The notes under the pieces were generated by a model. That model was not told the origin of the DNA. It saw nothing but the letters and a program-made list of their open reading frames with translations, and searched no databases. This document shows positions 5,766-6,591 of a stretch of 6,591 bases of DNA, piece after piece. Made by a program: the position numbers and the translations under genes. The DNA is from an uncultured Anaerosacchariphilus sp. (GTDB taxonomy: Bacteria > Bacillota > Clostridia > Lachnospirales > Lachnospiraceae), in the NCBI GenBank assembly GCA_934373375.1, contig CAKROP010000126.1, positions 1 through 6,591 on the forward strand. The letters run 5' to 3'. The stretch's first letter is position 1. Each line of letters opens with the position of its first letter.

Positions 5766-6275
5766 CTATGCTTCCAGCAGTTCAATTTTCTGCCCGATAT
5801 ACTGTCGCACATCGTCCTTCTCCATTCCCAGCGCCACGGCCAGCTCCGCGTACAGATGCTCCTCTGCTGCGCGGAAATACCGCTCATCCACCGTGGTGGC
5901 CCGTTTTCCTTCCGCCTCCCGCTTACGGCTTCGGAGATACGAGGTCTTGATGATCCGGATCCACTCACCCGGATTGCAGCTCTTGATGGCCGCCTTGTAC
6001 AGGCGCTCCCGCTCTTTATCGTCGGCTTCGTTCAGCTCTTCAATTTCCGGAATCTGTTTCACCAGCGCCTCTGCCTCTTTTTTACTCATGACGGCCCGCA
6101 TGGCGATTTTCTCATTGTTCACCGGTGTGAAGATGGTATTGCCCTTCTGAAAGCAGGGTCGCAGCACATAGTAAAGCTTCTCGTCGGAGGCTCCCTTCAT
6201 CTTCATTCCCGTAATCTCTTCCACCTGACACACGCCTGTCGTTCCATACACAATATAGCCGCCTTTTTCAAACAT
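5766..6275 (-). CDS. CarD/CdnL-family RNA polymerase-binding transcription factor
   Basis: CarD-family proteins bind the RNA polymerase beta subunit through a Tudor-like N-terminal domain and stabilise the open promoter complex through a helical C-terminal domain. The 169-residue product fits: the N-terminal domain spans about 1-60 (FEKGGYIVYGTTGVCQVEEI, then YYVLRP and IFTPVNN), and the remainder is predominantly helical with a repeated Arg/Lys/Glu character and the GEWIRIIKTSY segment at 103-113. Aligned by eye with mycobacterial CarD (NWSRRYKA), the bubble-wedging tryptophan is replaced by a charged residue near R89 in ERERLYKA. The ATG at 6275 has AAGGAGG at 6282-6288 with 6-nt spacing. 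It is a single-gene unit closed by its own terminator. The family call is firm; the exact regulon is unknown. Confidence 0.93.
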   Translation of the reverse strand: MFEKGGYIVYGTTGVCQVEEITGMKMKGASDEKLYYVLRPCFQKGNTIFTPVNNEKIAMRAVMSKKEAEALVKQIPEIEELNEADDKERERLYKAAIKSCNPGEWIRIIKTSYLRSRKREAEGKRATTVDERYFRAAEEHLYAELAVALGMEKDDVRQYIGQKIELLEA

Positions 6276-6313
6276 GAGAAGCCTCCTTCCGGTCTATTTA
6301 CTACGTTATTTTT

Positions 6314-6343
6314 ATTTTATCAAAATATTTTCTGTTTTTCTAA
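6314..6343 (-). promoter_or_regulatory. Tentative promoter of the CarD-family gene
   Basis: TTAGAA (6338-6343) and TAAAAT (6314-6319) on the minus strand are 18 nt apart and would start transcription near 6307, about 30 nt before the start codon. The region is very AT rich and TTGATA/TAAATA further downstream is a weaker alternative, so the choice is uncertain. Confidence 0.3.
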
Positions 6344-6370
6344 TATTTTCTCGCGTGTTTTCTGTTTTTC
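6328..6370. repeat. Two 13-nt direct repeats, TTTTCTGTTTTTC, 30 nt apart
   Basis: Identical copies occupy 6328-6340 and 6358-6370. A second, shorter direct repeat (AATATTTTCT at 6324-6333 and 6342-6351) is interleaved. On the minus strand they lie in and just upstream of the likely CarD-gene promoter, with a 30-nt period close to three helical turns. They may bind a regulator or be simple low-complexity duplication. Confidence 0.5.
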
Positions 6371-6440
6371 GTGATTTTGCATGATACACACGGATCCGTT
6401 TTTGTGCGTTTTTTCCATACTTTTGCGGCCCGGGGACGTG

Positions 6441-6477
6441 AAAAAGGCAGGTCGGCCTTGCGGCCTCCTGCCTTTTT
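6441..6477. terminator. Strong bidirectional terminator
   Basis: AAAAAGGCAGG (6441-6451) pairs perfectly over 11 bp with CCTGCCTTTTT (6467-6477), with GGCC/GGCC (6454-6457/6462-6465) pairing inside. It ends in a five-T run on either strand. It closes the minus-strand gene entering from the right edge, 38 nt past its stop, and would also block plus-strand transcription. Confidence 0.9.
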
Positions 6478-6514
6478 CTTCTGTCTCGTATGTAGGGTCA
6501 GTTGTTATGGAAAT

Positions 6515-6591
6515 TTATACCAGCTCTTTCACGATAGCCAGCAGCTTCTTCACATCCTCGATGCGGGTGTTGCCGGTAGCTTTGTCGATGA
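6515..6591 (-). CDS. C-terminal end of an unidentified protein (partial)
   Basis: An open minus-strand frame enters from the right edge and ends at TAA (6515-6517). The visible last residues are IDKATGNTRIEDVKKLLA followed by IVKELV: a charged amphipathic helix, as is common at the end of soluble enzymes. The strong terminator 38 nt downstream and the good codon pattern support a real gene. Too little is present to name a family. Confidence 0.7.
   Translation of the reverse strand, partial: IDKATGNTRIEDVKKLLAIVKELV

Overview
The window looks like chromosomal DNA from a low-to-mid GC, Gram-positive anaerobe of the class Clostridia, most likely a gut-type Lachnospiraceae. The basis is the style of the proteins (EF-P, NrdR, YqeG, CarD), strong AGGAGG-type ribosome binding sites in front of nearly every gene, and a YlmC/YmxH-family protein. 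That last family is known from endospore formers, so the host probably sporulates or descends from sporulators. The genus is inference only. No rRNA, CRISPR array, insertion sequence or phage gene is visible.

Almost everything is on the minus strand. Reading leftward from the right edge: the last 24 codons of an unidentified gene; a strong bidirectional terminator; a CarD-family RNA polymerase-binding regulator with its own terminator; a two-gene unit encoding a BlaI-type repressor and a BlaR1/M56-type membrane metalloprotease (4-nt overlap); and then, past a plus-strand YlmC/YmxH gene, the housekeeping run nrdR - yqeG - M24B aminopeptidase - efp. yqeG and the peptidase overlap by 4 nt. efp has its own good promoter as well as possible read-through. 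The nrdR promoter is nearly consensus and fires away from the YlmC/YmxH gene.

The genes form three functional groups. nrdR (repressor of ribonucleotide reductase genes), YqeG (HAD phosphatase), the proline-specific peptidase and EF-P (rescue of ribosomes at polyproline) are basic growth functions. The peptidase-efp neighbourhood is also found in Bacillus subtilis (yqhT-efp). The repressor/protease pair is built like the beta-lactam sensing system, but no beta-lactamase is adjacent and the protease carries an extracytoplasmic domain unlike a penicillin-binding domain, so it probably senses something else. CarD is a global transcription initiation factor.

The parts most worth a second look are: (1) the left 230 bases, which hold no gene on the plus strand but contain a compact foldable RNA candidate bounded by two intrinsic terminators; (2) the BlaR1-like protein, whose sensor region begins with a GGADGPT motif I associate with Na+-pumping decarboxylase beta subunits; and (3) a three-half-site TAAACC/GGTTTA operator candidate at the start of transcription of the repressor gene, which differs from the classical BlaI operator.
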